Below are positions 17,704 through 28,300 of a stretch of DNA of 64,000 nt, one piece after another. Made by a program: the position numbers and the translations under genes. Origin of the DNA: an uncultured delta proteobacterium. GTDB lineage: Bacteria > Desulfobacterota > Desulfobulbia > Desulfobulbales > Desulfocapsaceae. The notes under the pieces are model-generated. The model worked only from the letters and a program-made list of their open reading frames with translations, was not told where the DNA came from and did no database searches. The stretch is taken from assembly GCA_903901335.1 (NCBI GenBank), contig CAIUQR010000149.1:1-64000 (forward strand). Reading direction: 5' to 3'. Position 1 is the stretch's first letter; the number at the start of each line of letters is the position of its first letter.

Positions 17704-18189
17704 CTACACCCGTGAAAAGGTCCAGCCGGCGGGTATGCCGTTGCGATACGGCATATGGCCATGAAAGATTCTCGGATCGGAGTCAAAAACAAGAGGAAGA
17801 AAATATTTATCGCCTTCCCACATTGTCAGTTTTTCCATGTCTTCAAGAGGCTTCCATTCGAGGTCTCCTTCTTCATTCGAGGTCTTTGGTTCTCCGCTGA
17901 AACGATGTATCCGAAAGATGAAGCCAAACCAATCTTCCTCCCGGCTGCCGAACCCCTGCCAGTTGATTGTTCCTCGCAAAATCGCCTGCTCACAATGTAT
18001 CCCGGCCTCCTCATAAATCTCCCTTTGCAGACACTGAAAGATGTCCTCTCCGGGTTTGAGTTTTCCACCCAGGCCGTTATATTTGCCGAAATGGTGATCA
18101 TCCCGGCGTCGATTTCGATGGACGAGCAATATCTTCTTACCATCCGGAGATAAAATAAATCCAAGTGTGGCTAATATTGGAGTGTACAT
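17704..18189 (-). CDS. Nudix hydrolase, MutT-like (8-oxo-dGTP diphosphatase type)
   Basis: 161 residues. The Nudix box is complete: Gly-x5-Glu-x7-Arg-Glu-x-x-Glu-Glu-x-Gly in GKLKPGEDIFQCLQREIYEE followed by AGI. It likely hydrolyses oxidised or other nucleoside diphosphate derivatives. An in-frame ATG at 18252 exists, but the ATG at 18189 has AAGGAAAGAGGG directly upstream and gives the family's normal N-terminus (MYTPILATLGFIL), so I use it. Substrate specificity cannot be read from the sequence. Possibly monocistronic. Confidence 0.88.
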   Translation of the reverse strand: MYTPILATLGFILSPDGKKILLVHRNRRRDDHHFGKYNGLGGKLKPGEDIFQCLQREIYEEAGIHCEQAILRGTINWQGFGSREEDWFGFIFRIHRFSGEPKTSNEEGDLEWKPLEDMEKLTMWEGDKYFLPLVFDSDPRIFHGHMPYRNGIPAGWTFSRV

Positions 18190-18297
18190 CCCTCTTTCCT
18201 TATGATTTAATAGTACTGCGTAACAGACCTGTTCCGGAAGTGCCGGAAACATCGTTTTCCGTCAACATTTTGCTACCTTCAACCTGTCACTTACCCC

Positions 18298-19713
18298 ATG
18301 CATTTCTCTGAACAAACACTTTTCGGCATCTTCAAGGCATGTTGTCTCGTCTTCCTCTTTGCCCTGCTGTCAGGCACAGCCAAGGTCCAGGCCGATCCAG
18401 GCCAAAACGACTTCCCGGAATTCCCGATTATCCGCAATAACGTTGATTTCTGGGAGAAAATCTATTCGAACTATTCTTTAAACACCGCAGTTATTCATGA
18501 TCAAAATGACCTCACGAAGATCTATGAGGTGGTCACACTTGTCGACCAGGACCTCCCCGAGGCACGAAGAATCAATAACAGTCATCTGGAAACAATAAAA
18601 GAAAAATATACACAGATCCTTCTGCGGTTGAGCGCAGGCCACCCTCCCGAGACCAGGGATGAAAAGAGGGTGGCAAACATGTTTCAGGGACCTTCAACCC
18701 ACAGGAGGATGCAATTCGCCGCCGAAAACATCCGTGCTCAGAACGGCCAGAAGGAGCGCTTCCTTGAAGGGACCGTTCGTTCCACAAAATATATAAATAG
18801 AATCAAGCAGATATTTCATGAATACGGTCTTCCTGCAGATCTGGCCTATCTCCCGCATGTCGAATCCTCTTTCAATTACGAGGCCTACAGTAAATGCGGG
18901 GCTGCCGGTATCTGGCAATTTACCCGCTCAACCGGAAAACAGTACATGAGAATTGATCGCCACGTCGACGAACGACGCGACCCTCTCATCTCAACCCGGG
19001 CCGCCGCCAAGTTACTGAAAAAGAACTATGAGGCACTCGGGAGCTGGCCTCTTGCCCTCACAGCCTATAATTACGGGACTTCAGGGATGGTTCGAGCGGT
19101 CCAATCGCACGGTTCATACGAAAATATCTTCAGAAACTACGAGGAAGGTTATTTTAAATTTGCCTCCAGGAATTTTTATTCGGAATTTCTGGCCGCAAGA
19201 AAAGTCGCCAAGGAATTGGCCGGCAACCATGCCCGACGGCCGGAAACATCGGACATACAACGCTTGTCATCTCCAAGGGGATCTGCAGATGGAGATACTG
19301 CAACAAGAAGCATAAAAGCCGTCCCAGCTGTAAAAAATACCGCTGTTTCAATCTCGCACTCTGCAGCAAAAGGTAAAAAACATCCCGGATCAGAGCCTCG
19401 CCTCCGTCTCTATACAGTTAAAAATGGAGATACTGCCACTTCAATTGCTGACTCCGCCAACATCTCCGTCCAACAACTCTGCCGGGAAAACAACCTTAAT
19501 GCCAAGGCCATTCTCCGCACCGGGCAGAGTCTTCGTATCCCTAAGCAGGCTTCGGACACCCAGGAAAAGGAGACGCTGCAATCGACCTCCGCCAATAAAA
19601 AAAGATCGGCTGCGGCCACAACCACCATAAAAAATCTTCTTCACACTCTTTCCGAAAATACCCTGGGCCCTTTGAAGGACACCCCAAAAAAGACTCTACT
19701 CGTGGCCGCCTGA
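18298..19713 (+). CDS. mltD: MltD-like lytic transglycosylase with one LysM
   Basis: Cleaves peptidoglycan glycan strands. 471 residues: signal peptide (about 1-32), an N-terminal helical region, an SLT domain (about 165-300) with catalytic Glu189 in YLPHVESSFN and the GAAGIWQFTRSTGKQY and LTAYNYGTSGM motifs, a Ser/Lys-rich linker, and a single LysM (about 363-408, YTVKNGDTATSIADSANIS). E. coli MltD has two LysM repeats and a lipobox; here one LysM and no lipobox Cys are seen. The tail after residue 410 is disordered. Confidence 0.9.
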   Translation: MHFSEQTLFGIFKACCLVFLFALLSGTAKVQADPGQNDFPEFPIIRNNVDFWEKIYSNYSLNTAVIHDQNDLTKIYEVVTLVDQDLPEARRINNSHLETIKEKYTQILLRLSAGHPPETRDEKRVANMFQGPSTHRRMQFAAENIRAQNGQKERFLEGTVRSTKYINRIKQIFHEYGLPADLAYLPHVESSFNYEAYSKCGAAGIWQFTRSTGKQYMRIDRHVDERRDPLISTRAAAKLLKKNYEALGSWPLALTAYNYGTSGMVRAVQSHGSYENIFRNYEEGYFKFASRNFYSEFLAARKVAKELAGNHARRPETSDIQRLSSPRGSADGDTATRSIKAVPAVKNTAVSISHSAAKGKKHPGSEPRLRLYTVKNGDTATSIADSANISVQQLCRENNLNAKAILRTGQSLRIPKQASDTQEKETLQSTSANKKRSAAATTTIKNLLHTLSENTLGPLKDTPKKTLLVAA

Positions 19714-19800
19714 GAGACCTCGCCATTAAGCGTTACCGTGTCGGCTGGAAAAAGTGCGAGCTTTTCCTTAACCTCAGCAATCGTGACTTTTTTCAGGAAT

Positions 19801-19841
19801 CCCCTTGAGGGGTGAAATGTGCAGAATACTATTTCTAAGGA
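19801..19841 (+). promoter_or_regulatory. Promoter-like element with CCCCTTGAGGGG palindrome (copy 2), ahead of the HDOD gene
   Basis: Palindrome at 19801-19812. The -35-like CTTGAG is followed after 17 bases by TACTAT (-10). A start near 19845 would leave a 20-base leader for the HDOD gene at 19865. Resembles copy 1 at 15978 over about 40 bases. Confidence 0.5.
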
Positions 19842-19864
19842 ACTGAATTTTTTTGAGGATCAAA

Positions 19865-20704
19865 ATGTCGTCAGCGCAAAAACTCATAAAAAAATATACC
19901 GCTATCAAGACACTGCCGCACGTGGTGACCAGGCTGTCTCGATTAATTAACAACGATAACGCCACGATGAAGGACTTTGAGGATGTCATCAAGATGGATC
20001 CGACCCTGGTAGTCCGTCTCCTTCGCCTGGTGAACAGCCCTTTTTATGGTCTCAGGCAGCACGTTGACTCCATCAGCCGGGCGGTCGCATTTATCGGCAT
20101 GAGAAATCTGCAGAATATGGCCGTTACAGATGCCATGAAAAATCTCTTCCAAAAGGAGTCCTCCTCGGCCATTTTCTCGCGCAAAAGACTCTGGTTGCAT
20201 TGCGCAGCCGTCAGTATCTGCAGTAAAATGCTGGCTGAAAGAATCTTCGCCATCAACGGCGACAACCCCTATCTTTGTGGTATATTGCATGATTTTGGCC
20301 TCATTGTTGAAGAGCAGGTGGCTGAAAATGACTTTCTTGAGGCATGCAAGGCATGCGGAACAGCCGGATCAATACCAGAATATGAACGGCAGTTTCTTGA
20401 TACGGATCACTGCGAGATCGGTTACCTCATGACCATTGATTGGGAGATGCCCCTCACCATCCAGGAGGCCATCCGCGACCATCATACACTGTCCGATGAT
20501 ACCGACCCGGCTAGCCTGACAGGCATTCTCCAGATAGCTGAATATATCGCCGGCCAATTCGACTATACGGCAATTTCCGGGTCAATACCCCAGCTGGCAC
20601 CTTCACTTATCTTCCATCTCCAGGAAAACGCCGATGAATACAAGGTACTTATTGACGACTTTCCCGAGGAGATGAGCAAGGCCATGGAAATCTACGCATC
20701 ATAG
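19865..20704 (+). CDS. HDOD domain signalling protein
   Basis: 279 residues; a degenerate HD (HDOD) domain fills about 12-210 ([44 protein letters not shown]). These proteins link chemosensory or two-component systems to motility and cell-cycle outputs, and normally lack the catalytic HD metal centre. The ATG at 19865 follows GAGG by six bases; a TTG at 19853 is also in frame but less likely. Its TAG overlaps a GTG at the start of the hybrid kinase frame, so the two act as a unit. Confidence 0.88.
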   Translation: MSSAQKLIKKYTAIKTLPHVVTRLSRLINNDNATMKDFEDVIKMDPTLVVRLLRLVNSPFYGLRQHVDSISRAVAFIGMRNLQNMAVTDAMKNLFQKESSSAIFSRKRLWLHCAAVSICSKMLAERIFAINGDNPYLCGILHDFGLIVEEQVAENDFLEACKACGTAGSIPEYERQFLDTDHCEIGYLMTIDWEMPLTIQEAIRDHHTLSDDTDPASLTGILQIAEYIAGQFDYTAISGSIPQLAPSLIFHLQENADEYKVLIDDFPEEMSKAMEIYAS

Positions 20705-20715
20705 TGGAGACTACT

Positions 20716-22866
20716 ATGCCCGAGATGTTTACGCTCTTTCATCCGACGCAGGCACTTACGAGCGAGATTGAGAACCTGCTCTCCTTTCTGTCTGAGGCGG
20801 TAGATAATGTAATGTTTTCCTGTCTCGATGCCGGTGGAAAACAGTACCATTCCGGGCACAACACGCCACTTTCGCCGGAATACGTCAGCGACCTCACAGA
20901 AAAAATTTCTGCCGTTCAGGAACAAGGCGAAGTTGTGTCAACAGCCGACGGTGTGTTGCACGCCCAGGCGCTCCCCCCGCTCAACGCAACACTTATCTTC
21001 ACGTTTGCCGACCGTAAACCTCCTTCTGCAGATATTTTTCCACTGGTCAGACTGGCAGTCAGGCTCTTTTTTGAAAAACAGGATGCCGAGAACCTCCGGA
21101 AAAAGCTCGCTGTCTTGAAGAAGCAGTTTGATCGCAAATTTCAGGTATTAGACACAAAATACCAGGAAATGATGGAAGAAACACAGCGGAACTACAGGAT
21201 TATCCAGGAACAGCAGGAAAATTATTCAAAAACGCTCCAGTCGGAGATAGAGGCACAGACACGGCTGCTGCTCGAGGCGAAAATGGTAGCCGAGACAGCA
21301 AACGTGGCCAAGAGTCAATTCCTGGCGTCGATGAGCCACGAGATCAGGACACCGATGAACGGCGTCATCGGCTTCACCGACATGCTGTTGGCCACAGACC
21401 TTGACGAAGAGCAGAAAGACAGCGCCCTTACCATCAAACGCAGCGGCGAGGCATTACTGAGTCTGATCAACGATATCCTGGATTTTTCCAAGGTTGAAGC
21501 AGGGCAGATGACCCTGGAATGGATCGACTTCGATCCGGAGATAACCTCCCATGATGTCTGCGAGCTGATCAGACCGAGGGTCGCCGGAAAGCCCATCGAG
21601 GTCCTGTGCAGGATTGACGACCACCTCCCTGCAAACGTGATGGGCGACCCCGGACGATTCCGGCAGGTCCTGATCAACCTGCTCGGCAATTCGGCGAAAT
21701 TTACCGAACGGGGAGAGTTGGAACTCTCGATCGAGGTGGATGAGGAAACGGATGAGACCATTGTCCTGCACAGTAAGATCCGGGACACCGGCATAGGAAT
21801 ACCAGCGGATAAATTTGAATCAATCTTCGAGGTCTTCAAACAGGCGGATGGTTCAACCACCAGAAAATACGGGGGCACGGGACTCGGACTTTCCATCAGC
21901 AAAAAACTGGCGAAACTGATGGATGGAGATATATGGGTAGAAAGTATACTCGGCAAGGGTACGACTTTCCATTTCACCGCCGTGATGAAAAAGTCATCCC
22001 GTGTTTCAGGAAACATACAGGATATCAAAGACTTTCATGGAATTAAGGTGCTGGTTGTCGACGATAACAGGACGAATGTCGAGATCCTCCGCAACATCCT
22101 GGGGAAATCTGGTTTTGTCGTCGTCTCGACACTCGACGGGACAGAGGCCATCGATATGCTCAGCACAGCCGAACACGAAGGGCAACCATTTGGTCTCGGC
22201 ATCCTGGATCTGCAGATGCCGAAGATTTCCGGATTCGAACTTGCCGTCAAAATCAGGCAATCGGGACTGAAGAGCCAATCAATCCCCTTGCTCGCCTATT
22301 CCTCCTCTGCTGAAAAAATTGCAACCCAGTGTCGTGACGCCGGGTTTACCGCCTTTTTAACCAAGCCGACACGACGACCTATCCTTTTAAAAACACTTGC
22401 AAAAATACTTGGAAGGGTAGAAACGCCACTCTCCGACAAGGCCTCTAAAACAATCGTCACCCAGTATTCCGTCCGTGAGGAGATGAAACAATCCATCAGA
22501 ATTCTTCTTGCCGAAGACAATATGGTCAACCAGAAACTTGCGACACTCATACTGACCAAGGCCGGATATACCGTCGAGGTTGTCGGCAACGGCAGGATGG
22601 CGCTGGAGACCTTCTGCAAAAACCCCGATATGTTCGATCTGATCCTGATGGATGTCCAGATGCCGGAGATGGATGGTCTGGAGGCGACCCGGCAGATACG
22701 CCAAAACGGCTTCACCGATGTGCCGATCGTCGCCATGACGGCCAATGCCATGGTTGGAGACAGGGAAAAATGTATTACATCCGGGATGGATGACTATATC
22801 ACCAAACCAATTAAACGGGAGGTGGTCTTCAAGATCCTGGAAAAATGGCTCTATACCAGACAATAG
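20716..22866 (+). CDS. Hybrid sensor histidine kinase with two receiver domains
   Basis: 716 residues, soluble. Order: a variable sensory region (about 1-120), a coiled-coil (about 135-195), HisKA with phospho-His near 207 ([19 protein letters not shown]), HATPase_c (about 305-420, DTGIGI and GGTGLGLSI), receiver 1 (about 442-560, Asp near 497 in LGILDLQMP) and receiver 2 (about 593-712, Asp near 644 in [13 protein letters not shown]). No transmembrane helices, so it senses an internal cue or is fed by the HDOD partner. A GTG at 20704 overlaps the HDOD stop, but the ATG at 20716 is placed better behind GGAG. Confidence 0.95.
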   Translation: MPEMFTLFHPTQALTSEIENLLSFLSEAVDNVMFSCLDAGGKQYHSGHNTPLSPEYVSDLTEKISAVQEQGEVVSTADGVLHAQALPPLNATLIFTFADRKPPSADIFPLVRLAVRLFFEKQDAENLRKKLAVLKKQFDRKFQVLDTKYQEMMEETQRNYRIIQEQQENYSKTLQSEIEAQTRLLLEAKMVAETANVAKSQFLASMSHEIRTPMNGVIGFTDMLLATDLDEEQKDSALTIKRSGEALLSLINDILDFSKVEAGQMTLEWIDFDPEITSHDVCELIRPRVAGKPIEVLCRIDDHLPANVMGDPGRFRQVLINLLGNSAKFTERGELELSIEVDEETDETIVLHSKIRDTGIGIPADKFESIFEVFKQADGSTTRKYGGTGLGLSISKKLAKLMDGDIWVESILGKGTTFHFTAVMKKSSRVSGNIQDIKDFHGIKVLVVDDNRTNVEILRNILGKSGFVVVSTLDGTEAIDMLSTAEHEGQPFGLGILDLQMPKISGFELAVKIRQSGLKSQSIPLLAYSSSAEKIATQCRDAGFTAFLTKPTRRPILLKTLAKILGRVETPLSDKASKTIVTQYSVREEMKQSIRILLAEDNMVNQKLATLILTKAGYTVEVVGNGRMALETFCKNPDMFDLILMDVQMPEMDGLEATRQIRQNGFTDVPIVAMTANAMVGDREKCITSGMDDYITKPIKREVVFKILEKWLYTRQ

Positions 22867-22934
22867 CAAGGCGGTATAGACCATTCCGGTCGGACGGGGT
22901 CTTCGTCCGCTGCCCCTGATATCTCAGTTACCGG

Positions 22935-24356
22935 TTACTCGGGTTCCGCATGACAGAGACCGCAGTCCTGGGAGATGGTCTCACCGGTATCGGTTGCATG
23001 CTTGTCGTCATGACAACGGAAACAGCCGTAGCCCTCCTTACTGTACCGATGGCCGATATGGTCCTTGTAGGTTCCCCAGGTGATTTTCATCTCCGGCCAG
23101 ACATTGTCCTGGTATACTTTTGCCAGAAAAGCCCCTGCCTGTGTAATGGCTGCCCGGTGCGTCTTGATATAATCTTGACCGTTCCGCTGCTCCTGCAGCT
23201 TCAATAGATCGAAAGCGATCCGTTCTTTTGCCTCCAACCTCGTCTTATACTCCCTCTTCAGCACGGCGAGACTGTCCTCCCGGATTCCGGTGAGCCGGGG
23301 ATCAATTTTCCCGGAGTTCAGACCGGAGTCAACCTTCTCTATCGGACTGTCAAAGGCATGGGCCGACCGGTTATGGCAGTCCGTGCAATCCATGGTCCGC
23401 CAGTGGCCTGCAGAGGCATTCTTTCCGTCATCCCCTCCCGGAAGCCGATATTCTTTTATCACACCGTCGGCCCGGCTCACCCTGACCGCGCCGATCCTGG
23501 TCCGTTTTTCATTCAGGGGCTGATATTCGATGGTTATCCCGGAACCGGCGTGCCGGTGGATCCCTTCCGGCATATCCGTCAGAGGATTTCGCCCCCCGAC
23601 ATTTAGGATGATTTCCTGGTGTTCCGGATTTTCCTGATCCGTGTTGGTATAATGGACAAAGGTTTTTACCTTGCTGCCGGAATACCTGTCCGACTGGTGA
23701 CATCTCCCGCAGGCAGTCGCCACAGACAGCAGGTCCTTGACAGGTGCGGAAAGGGGACGGCTGTATTGGCCGGTGATCATCCCCTTAAACCGACCAAGCC
23801 CAGAAAATTTGGCCTGTAGGAACCCATCAAATCCCGGTGCCGCATGGCACTGCAGACAGTCCACCTTCGCATGCGAAGATCGTCCATGGGTGTCATATTC
23901 CGGGCCCATCACCCTATGACACGCCAAACCGCAGAAAGCAGGCGAACCCATAAACCTGTACCCCTTCTGGGCCACCAGTGTAAAAAATACGACATTGACC
24001 ACGGAAAGGACACAAACGAGGGTGATAATTCGCCTATGCCGGACATTGGTGAGATCGATTCTCCATCCGGCAAGGCCCTCTTTGCCCCTCTTCCTTCCGC
24101 CCAAACAGACGGCCAGGGGAATGAGCAACAGCCCTGAGAACATACAGGCAGGAAAAAGAAGAATTGTGACGATGACAAAATACGGATTATTAATCAGGCC
24201 TGCTGTATACCCGATCAGACCAGCTACAGAGAGGACGAAAAAGATGGTGCTGATCAAGACCCCGGCCATGCCCAGCGATGTTCCGAACGCGCTGTGCAGC
24301 TCTTCCCGTAAGGACGGACCGCCCCGGCGGGATATTTCCGTTGTATTCTCAGACAT
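22935..24356 (-). CDS. NapC/NirT-type membrane multiheme cytochrome c
   Basis: About 473 residues. Three transmembrane helices (about 30-55, 60-85, 110-135) precede a periplasmic haem region. Haem sites: CGLACH, a CX3CH variant, followed by VMGPEYDTHGRSSH (the NapC-like quinol-site region), then five CXXCH motifs (CLQCH, CGRCH, CTDCH, CFRCH, CGLCH). Probable quinol-linked electron carrier feeding periplasmic reductases. The ATG at 24356 is preceded by GGGAGG at five bases; the frame opens four codons earlier. A 10-bp inverted repeat lies in its leader. Electron acceptor unknown. Confidence 0.85.
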   Translation of the reverse strand: MSENTTEISRRGGPSLREELHSAFGTSLGMAGVLISTIFFVLSVAGLIGYTAGLINNPYFVIVTILLFPACMFSGLLLIPLAVCLGGRKRGKEGLAGWRIDLTNVRHRRIITLVCVLSVVNVVFFTLVAQKGYRFMGSPAFCGLACHRVMGPEYDTHGRSSHAKVDCLQCHAAPGFDGFLQAKFSGLGRFKGMITGQYSRPLSAPVKDLLSVATACGRCHQSDRYSGSKVKTFVHYTNTDQENPEHQEIILNVGGRNPLTDMPEGIHRHAGSGITIEYQPLNEKRTRIGAVRVSRADGVIKEYRLPGGDDGKNASAGHWRTMDCTDCHNRSAHAFDSPIEKVDSGLNSGKIDPRLTGIREDSLAVLKREYKTRLEAKERIAFDLLKLQEQRNGQDYIKTHRAAITQAGAFLAKVYQDNVWPEMKITWGTYKDHIGHRYSKEGYGCFRCHDDKHATDTGETISQDCGLCHAEPE

Positions 24357-24391
24357 TGTTCCTCCCACTCTCTTTTCTGTCGGACACTGCG

Positions 24392-24414
24392 TATCGCTTC
24401 CCCAGGAAGCGATA
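24392..24414 (-). promoter_or_regulatory. Perfect 10-bp inverted repeat upstream of the cytochrome gene
   Basis: TATCGCTTCC (24392-24401) and its complement (24405-24414) flank a 3-base spacer, 36 bases before the cytochrome ATG. No T-run follows, so an operator or a leader hairpin is likelier than a terminator. Confidence 0.5.
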
Positions 24415-24589
24415 ATCCCTGGAAAGTGAAATACCAGAGGTTGGAAACATATTCTCTACCGCACTTATTGGTGGAAGGAAAGGGAATGAAATGAGACTGA
24501 ATTCTTGTCTTCTTACTATCGTTCAACCTCCATGATTGACACAGGAAACCAAACATCAACTCACATTTTTTTGATTTTCCGCTTTTATA

Positions 24590-25312
24590 TCAAGAGAGAC
24601 GAACTGACCCTAAAATCTCTTTTCGTTTCTGCCAATCGGGCAGACAGCGAGTCAGCAGGGAATAAAACGATTTCGAGTGGTTGTGATGCTGCAGATGACA
24701 GAGTTCATGTATGATGACATACTCAATACAGTGAACCGGTACCTGCACCAGCTTGACATTCAGGGTTATTCGGCCGGAAGGACTACAGCTCCCCCAACGC
24801 CTGTGCATGGTGCGAACCGTGAGTAATGGTTCTGGAACTCCATGCCGAGATGTAATTTCTCGGCATTTGCTCAGATAGCGTTTGAAGACTTCATGAGCTC
24901 GTTGACGAAACCAGGCATCAACCGCCTGTTTGACGGTCTTCATATCCGTCTTGTCCTTAACCCACACCCGGAGAAAGCGTCCATGCAGTTTCGCCGGTTG
25001 TGGAGGACCATTTTCAATCTTTAAACGATACTGGCGACCGAGATAGACAATAGTTTCGCCGGTCAGGTAACGAGTCGGAGCAGGAAGAGGATGATAGCCA
25101 TCCAGCAGGTCGAGTTTCCGTGCAATCCATCCTGCCTTTTTTTGCACGAGAGCGTCAATCTGGTTGTTCTCTGCATCAATGGGTGCATAAACATCCACTG
25201 TCAATTCGGGCGATACGACAATTCGTAATCGTTTCCTGTCGGAGCGATGAAGACGGTATGCAATCTGCCTGGTTCCGAACTGGACAATATTTTCCGCCAC
25301 GCTAGTCTTCAT
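24590..25312 (-). CDS. ygjP: YgjP-like zinc metallopeptidase (DUF45/M48-type)
   Basis: 240 residues. The C-terminal half carries the zinc motif IIHELCHL (HExxH), followed by HNHSKSFYSLL, the DUF45 signature. This family is commonly encoded directly after hsdR in type I restriction operons, although its role there is not established. Its start overlaps the hsdR stop by 11 bases, so the two are cotranscribed. A decayed partial copy of the same family lies at about 35780-35930. Confidence 0.88.
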   Translation of the reverse strand: MKTSVAENIVQFGTRQIAYRLHRSDRKRLRIVVSPELTVDVYAPIDAENNQIDALVQKKAGWIARKLDLLDGYHPLPAPTRYLTGETIVYLGRQYRLKIENGPPQPAKLHGRFLRVWVKDKTDMKTVKQAVDAWFRQRAHEVFKRYLSKCREITSRHGVPEPLLTVRTMHRRWGSCSPSGRITLNVKLVQVPVHCIEYVIIHELCHLQHHNHSKSFYSLLTRCLPDWQKRKEILGSVRLS

Positions 25313-28300
25313 TGGCGATGGCCACCTCGATGCACTTATCGATTATGGCATCATGCTCGGTCAGTGAAAGATGCAAACCGAATTCCGCCACGATCTCAAA
25401 GAGGATATCATCTATTTCACCACGCATCCTGTTTATTGCATCCTGGTTGGTGCGCCAGTCCCTGATCTTATGGGGTGAAATCCGTGCAACGATTTGCAGG
25501 GCAATTGCCGTCCCCGGCCTGTCGTTGCTTGAGGTATACGGAGCCAACGGTTCGCGGACACAGCCGAAAAATCGCCTTGCCATATCCTTGCCGATAAGTT
25601 CCACCGGAGTGTCGTCGTCAGTGTGGGTGGCAACCTTCGTTGAAATATCCTTCACTTTGTCAAGTGCTTCCAGGGCCTGCAAACGCCCATCATGATAGGC
25701 CTCGATGACGTCTTCGAGAAGTTTGGAGAATTTCTTGTAAAACGCAGGGTCCTTGGCCATTTCCTGTTCTATGGCATGCCGGGTGGCTGAGGCAATCATG
25801 TCCGCCTTGGCTCCGGCACTCTTGCCGGTGTCTTCCAAAACCTTGAGACGTTCATTGGCGTCAAGGAGATTGATCGGTTTACAAAGCTGCTCCACCTCAC
25901 CTGCACCCACATGGGTATCGAGCAGTTTCCTGATCTTCTGCTCATATTCCGAATAATCGATGACTTCCTGATAGCGCTGGGCAACGGCTGCGCGGAGGTT
26001 CTGAAAAAATTTAAGATCCTTTTTATACTTCTGGATCGTTTGGGGTGGAGTGGTTTCGAGAAAGTTCAGGGAAGAAAGCGCCAGGGCCAGGGTGCGGGCA
26101 AAGAGGCTGAAACGCTCGTAAAACTTGTTGCGTAGATCTTCATCGCGCAAATGCATTTCATAGATTTCCGGATCCTTCGCCCCCTTCACCGCAGCCAGCA
26201 ACTCCCAGACATTGGCATGCAGTTGCGGCAGTTCCGCCACCCGTTCAGACAGATAGGTCACCGTCTCTTCCAAGTCTTTTCGATCATATTCAGCCAGCTT
26301 TCCATAAAAGTCTATGGCCTGGTCCAGTTCCTCGATAATGCCGCTGTAATCCAGAATAAGGCCGTATTCCTTCCCCTCGCAAAGCCGGTTCACCCGGGCA
26401 ATAGCCTGGAGCAGGGTGTGTTCCTTGAGCTTTTTGGCAAGGTAGAGCACCGTGTTGCAGGGGGCGTCAAAACCGGTGAGCAGCTTTTCCACCACAATGA
26501 TGATCTCCGGACTTTCACCGTGTTTGAAGGCATTGATCAGCTGTTTGTTGTACTGTTTCTCCGAACCATAGCGGTCCATCATGGTCTGCCAGAATGCCTT
26601 TTCCGTCTGCGACGGCTCGGAGGTCGCGCCATCTCCTTCCGAGGTGCCGGGAGCGGAGATCAGGATCTCGGAGCTCACCATGCCGAAACCATCAAGAAAA
26701 TCCTTATACCTGAGGGCGGTTTCCTTATCCGGGGTTACCAGCTGGCCCTTGAGCCCTGTTCCCTGGTAGGCTGAAGTAAAATGAAGGCTCACGTCCCAGG
26801 CGATCACACGGACTTTCTGGAGTGCCTTGTTCAGTTGCCGGTCCGTGGAAAATTTTCTTTTCAGATCCGCTTTCCGATCCTTGGTCAGTCCCAGGGTCAG
26901 TTTCTCGAACCAGCCGTCTATCGCCTTCTTATCCACCTTCTGCGGCACATGCCGGGCCTCGTAGAGAAGCGGGACCACGGCCCTGTCATGCACGGCCTGG
27001 GTAATGGTATACGGCGGCCGGAATAGATCGCCGAATTGGGCAAAGGTATTTTTTTTGGAGGATTTGGCTAGAGGCGTGCCGGTAAAGGCGATAAAACAGG
27101 CCCCCTTCAGGGCCAGCCGCATCCGGGCATACTGTTCGTTATACTGGCCCCGATGTCCTTCATCCACCAACACGAAGGTGTTGTGGTCCGCCTCCTTCAA
27201 CCGGCGGTTGGCTGTGGCCATCGCAAATTTATGGATAAGGGTGGTCACTACATGGCTGCGCTGGTCCTGCAGCAGGTCGACCAGGTGCTTGCCTGTATTG
27301 GCCTGTTCGGGCTCCAGGCCGCAGGCCCGAAAAGTGCCGCAGATCTGGTCGTCCAGATCAATCCGGTCGGTAACCAGAATGATCTTGGGATGCAGTATGT
27401 CCCGGTGCAGGGCCAGGGACTTGGCCAGCATCACCATGGTCAATGATTTGCCACTGCCCTGGGTATGCCAGACCACGCCGCCCGGCCGCGTCGCACCTGG
27501 CGGAGCGCTCAAGACTCGCCCGACGATATTGCGGACCGTAAAATACTGCTGGTAGCGGGCGATCTTTTTAATGCCGTTATCGTAGAGGATGAACTTATAG
27601 ACCAGTTCCAGCAGCCGTTCCTGCCGGCAGAGCGCGTAGAGGGCACGATCCTGCTCCCGGATCTCCCGGCTTGTTTCAAGAAGAGACAGATACTGGGCAC
27701 GGACATCCGCAAAGGGGCCTGCAAGCAACCGCTCCGTGTCCTCAACGGCAAGAGAACGAGCCAGTAATTGCCGGATTGGTTCATCCCGGTTTTCCTCCTG
27801 CCAGGTCGCCCAGAATTTTTTCGGTGTGCCGGAGGTACCATAGTGTGCCTTGTCCCGCGCCAGGGCCAGCAGAAGGTGACTGTAGAGAAAAAGTTGCGGG
27901 ATGCCGTCGGCTGCCTGGTAGTCGCCAAGCTGTTCCACGGCCAGATCGATGGGCTGTTTCCGGTTTTGGGTATAGGCCGAGCGCTTACACTCCATGACCG
28001 CCAGCGGAATACCGTTCACGAACAGGACAATATCGGGGATATAATGCTTGTCCCGGCCGATGCGTTCGACCTTGAATTCGGCGGTACAGTGATAGCTGTT
28101 GTTGGCCGGGTTCTTCCAGTCGATAAAATTGATATCGAAACTTCTGGTATCGCCCTCGATGGTCTGCGGCACACTGATGCCGAGGCACAGCAGGTCATAG
28201 GCCTGCTCGTTCTGATGCAGGGCGCCGGTGGCCCGAAAGCCCTTGAGGGCCTGCACCGCGTTCTGGATGGCGTTGTCGGTAAAGGGATGCCAGGAGCCTT

